A stretch of 6,288 nt of DNA from NBML01 sp029939535 (lineage in GTDB: Bacteria; Desulfobacterota; Desulfobacteria; Desulfobacterales; Desulfobacteraceae): contig JAOZST010000206.1 of the NCBI GenBank assembly GCA_029939535.1, forward strand, positions 1 to 6,288, in the 5' to 3' direction. Every line of letters begins with the position of its first letter. Position 1 is the stretch's first letter. Below the pieces are notes generated by a model. It searched no databases and was not told the DNA's origin. It saw nothing but the letters and a program-made list of their open reading frames with translations. Of the stretch, positions 6,061-6,288 are shown one piece after another. The translations under genes were made by a program, and so were the position numbers.

Positions 6061-6125
6061 TCAGTGGGTTAGCCTGTCGATCATAACAAGGTTTTTGCGA
6101 CAATAATTACAAAAAAGGAGGTATT

Positions 6126-6149
6126 ATGGACAACGAAACTCGTGAATAA
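6126..6149 (+). pseudogene. Seven-codon ORF with a strong Shine-Dalgarno: broken gene start or leader peptide
   Basis: AAGGAGGT (6115-6122) is the strongest ribosome site in the window, only 4 bases from its GGAGG core to ATG 6126, yet the frame MDNETRE stops at TAA 6147. Past the stop the same frame reads ISDIACQIF before a TGA. The joined sequence resembles the first helix of TetR-type repressors, which would suggest a decayed regulator gene. Alternatively the start was cut off by an inserted element, or it encodes a short leader peptide ahead of the structured DNA downstream. The evidence does not separate these. Confidence 0.35.
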
Positions 6150-6150
6150 A

Positions 6151-6190
6151 TTTCTGATATTGCCTGCCAGATTTTCTGATATTGTGTGCC
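6151..6190. repeat. Direct repeat, two 18-bp copies with 22-bp period
   Basis: TTTCTGATATTGCCTGCC (6151-6168) recurs at 6173-6190 with two mismatches (GTGTGCC in place of GCCTGCC). A 22-bp period is two helical turns, placing both copies on the same DNA face. This suits paired protein sites such as the end repeats of some insertion sequences (IS21-type elements carry such multiple end repeats) or a regulator array. Confidence 0.7.
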
Positions 6191-6215
6191 GCGTTACACG
6201 CTGATGGGTATAGTC

Positions 6216-6275
6216 TACTATCACTCTTTCTCTGGGATGGTTGACATGATATGTTCTGAAAGGGCAGTGATAGTA
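6216..6275. repeat. 10-bp perfect inverted repeat with extended stem
   Basis: TACTATCACT (6216-6225) is the exact reverse complement of AGTGATAGTA (6266-6275). Directly inside, CTTTC (6226-6230) can pair with GAAAG (6258-6262) across a 3-base GGC bulge, giving a 15-bp stem closing a loop of about 27 bases. It could be a structured RNA or part of a mobile-element end. No T-run follows. Confidence 0.55.
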
Positions 6276-6288
6276 AGGCTTGGATTCA

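Larger units (their letters stand above)
5677..6288. other. AT-rich region without an intact gene
   Basis: This ~610-bp stretch carries the SLOG leader and promoter (5677-5789), then about 300 bp of AT-rich DNA with only a startless open frame on the - strand. From 6111 it holds a strong Shine-Dalgarno with a 7-codon ORF, direct repeats and an inverted repeat. Base composition drops visibly compared with the operon (many A/T runs from 5700 to 6110) and rises again after about 6160. No tRNA, rRNA or CRISPR pattern is seen. Confidence 0.7.

Noticed and set aside
6061..6063. TGA as a selenocysteine codon joining MIDRLTH to the downstream open frame
   Set aside because: No convincing SECIS-type hairpin is seen just after it and the ATG has no ribosome site, so a broken or chance frame is more likely.
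6151..6190. CRISPR array
   Set aside because: There are only two imperfect copies, with a 4-base gap and no spacer-length intervals.

Overview
The window reads as part of a nicotinate (vitamin B3) fermentation operon of the Eubacterium barkeri type, followed by an unrelated convergent gene and an AT-rich, gene-poor right edge. Codon usage, moderate GC in the operon and a molybdenum hydroxylase next to ferredoxin-type enzymes suggest an anaerobe. A Gram-negative sulfate reducer of the Desulfobacteraceae kind is my best guess, since nicotinate-degrading sulfate reducers are known. This is inference; no rRNA or other taxonomic marker is present.

Positions 3-4985, all on the + strand, form one close-packed series. 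First is the C-terminal 200 residues of a molybdopterin-binding hydroxylase subunit, probably nicotinate dehydrogenase (nicotinate to 6-hydroxynicotinate). It overlaps by 8 bp the gene for enamidase (ena), recognised with high confidence from its full length, metal ligands and C-terminal motif. After 48 bp comes 6-hydroxynicotinate reductase (hnr), an iron-sulfur protein with a two-cluster ferredoxin head plus an extra cysteine cluster. After 15 bp comes a UPF0280 (ApbE-like fold) protein that may help build or load a cofactor. After 83 bp comes a nicotinamidase with a clear signal peptide. The pathway implied is nicotinamide -> nicotinate (outside the cytoplasm) -> 6-hydroxynicotinate -> 1,4,5,6-tetrahydro-6-oxonicotinate -> 2-formylglutarate + ammonia. 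Later steps (2-hydroxymethylglutarate dehydrogenase, methyleneglutarate mutase and so on) are not in the window. The operon promoter must lie upstream of it.

Positions 4986-5127 hold a 19-bp perfect inverted repeat and a short terminator-like hairpin between convergent genes. The - strand gene at 5128-5676 encodes a SLOG/YpsA-like Rossmann protein of unknown function. It has a well-formed sigma-70-type promoter (TTGATT-17-TATAAT) and a perfect 15-bp palindrome in its leader.

Positions 5677-6288 contain no intact gene. Besides the leader just described, they hold a startless 77-codon open frame on the - strand (possible gene remnant), a strong Shine-Dalgarno followed by a 7-codon ORF, an 18-bp direct repeat with a 22-bp period and a 10-bp inverted repeat. 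The last items look like the start of a disrupted gene running into the end of a mobile element or a structured regulatory region, but the window ends before this can be resolved.
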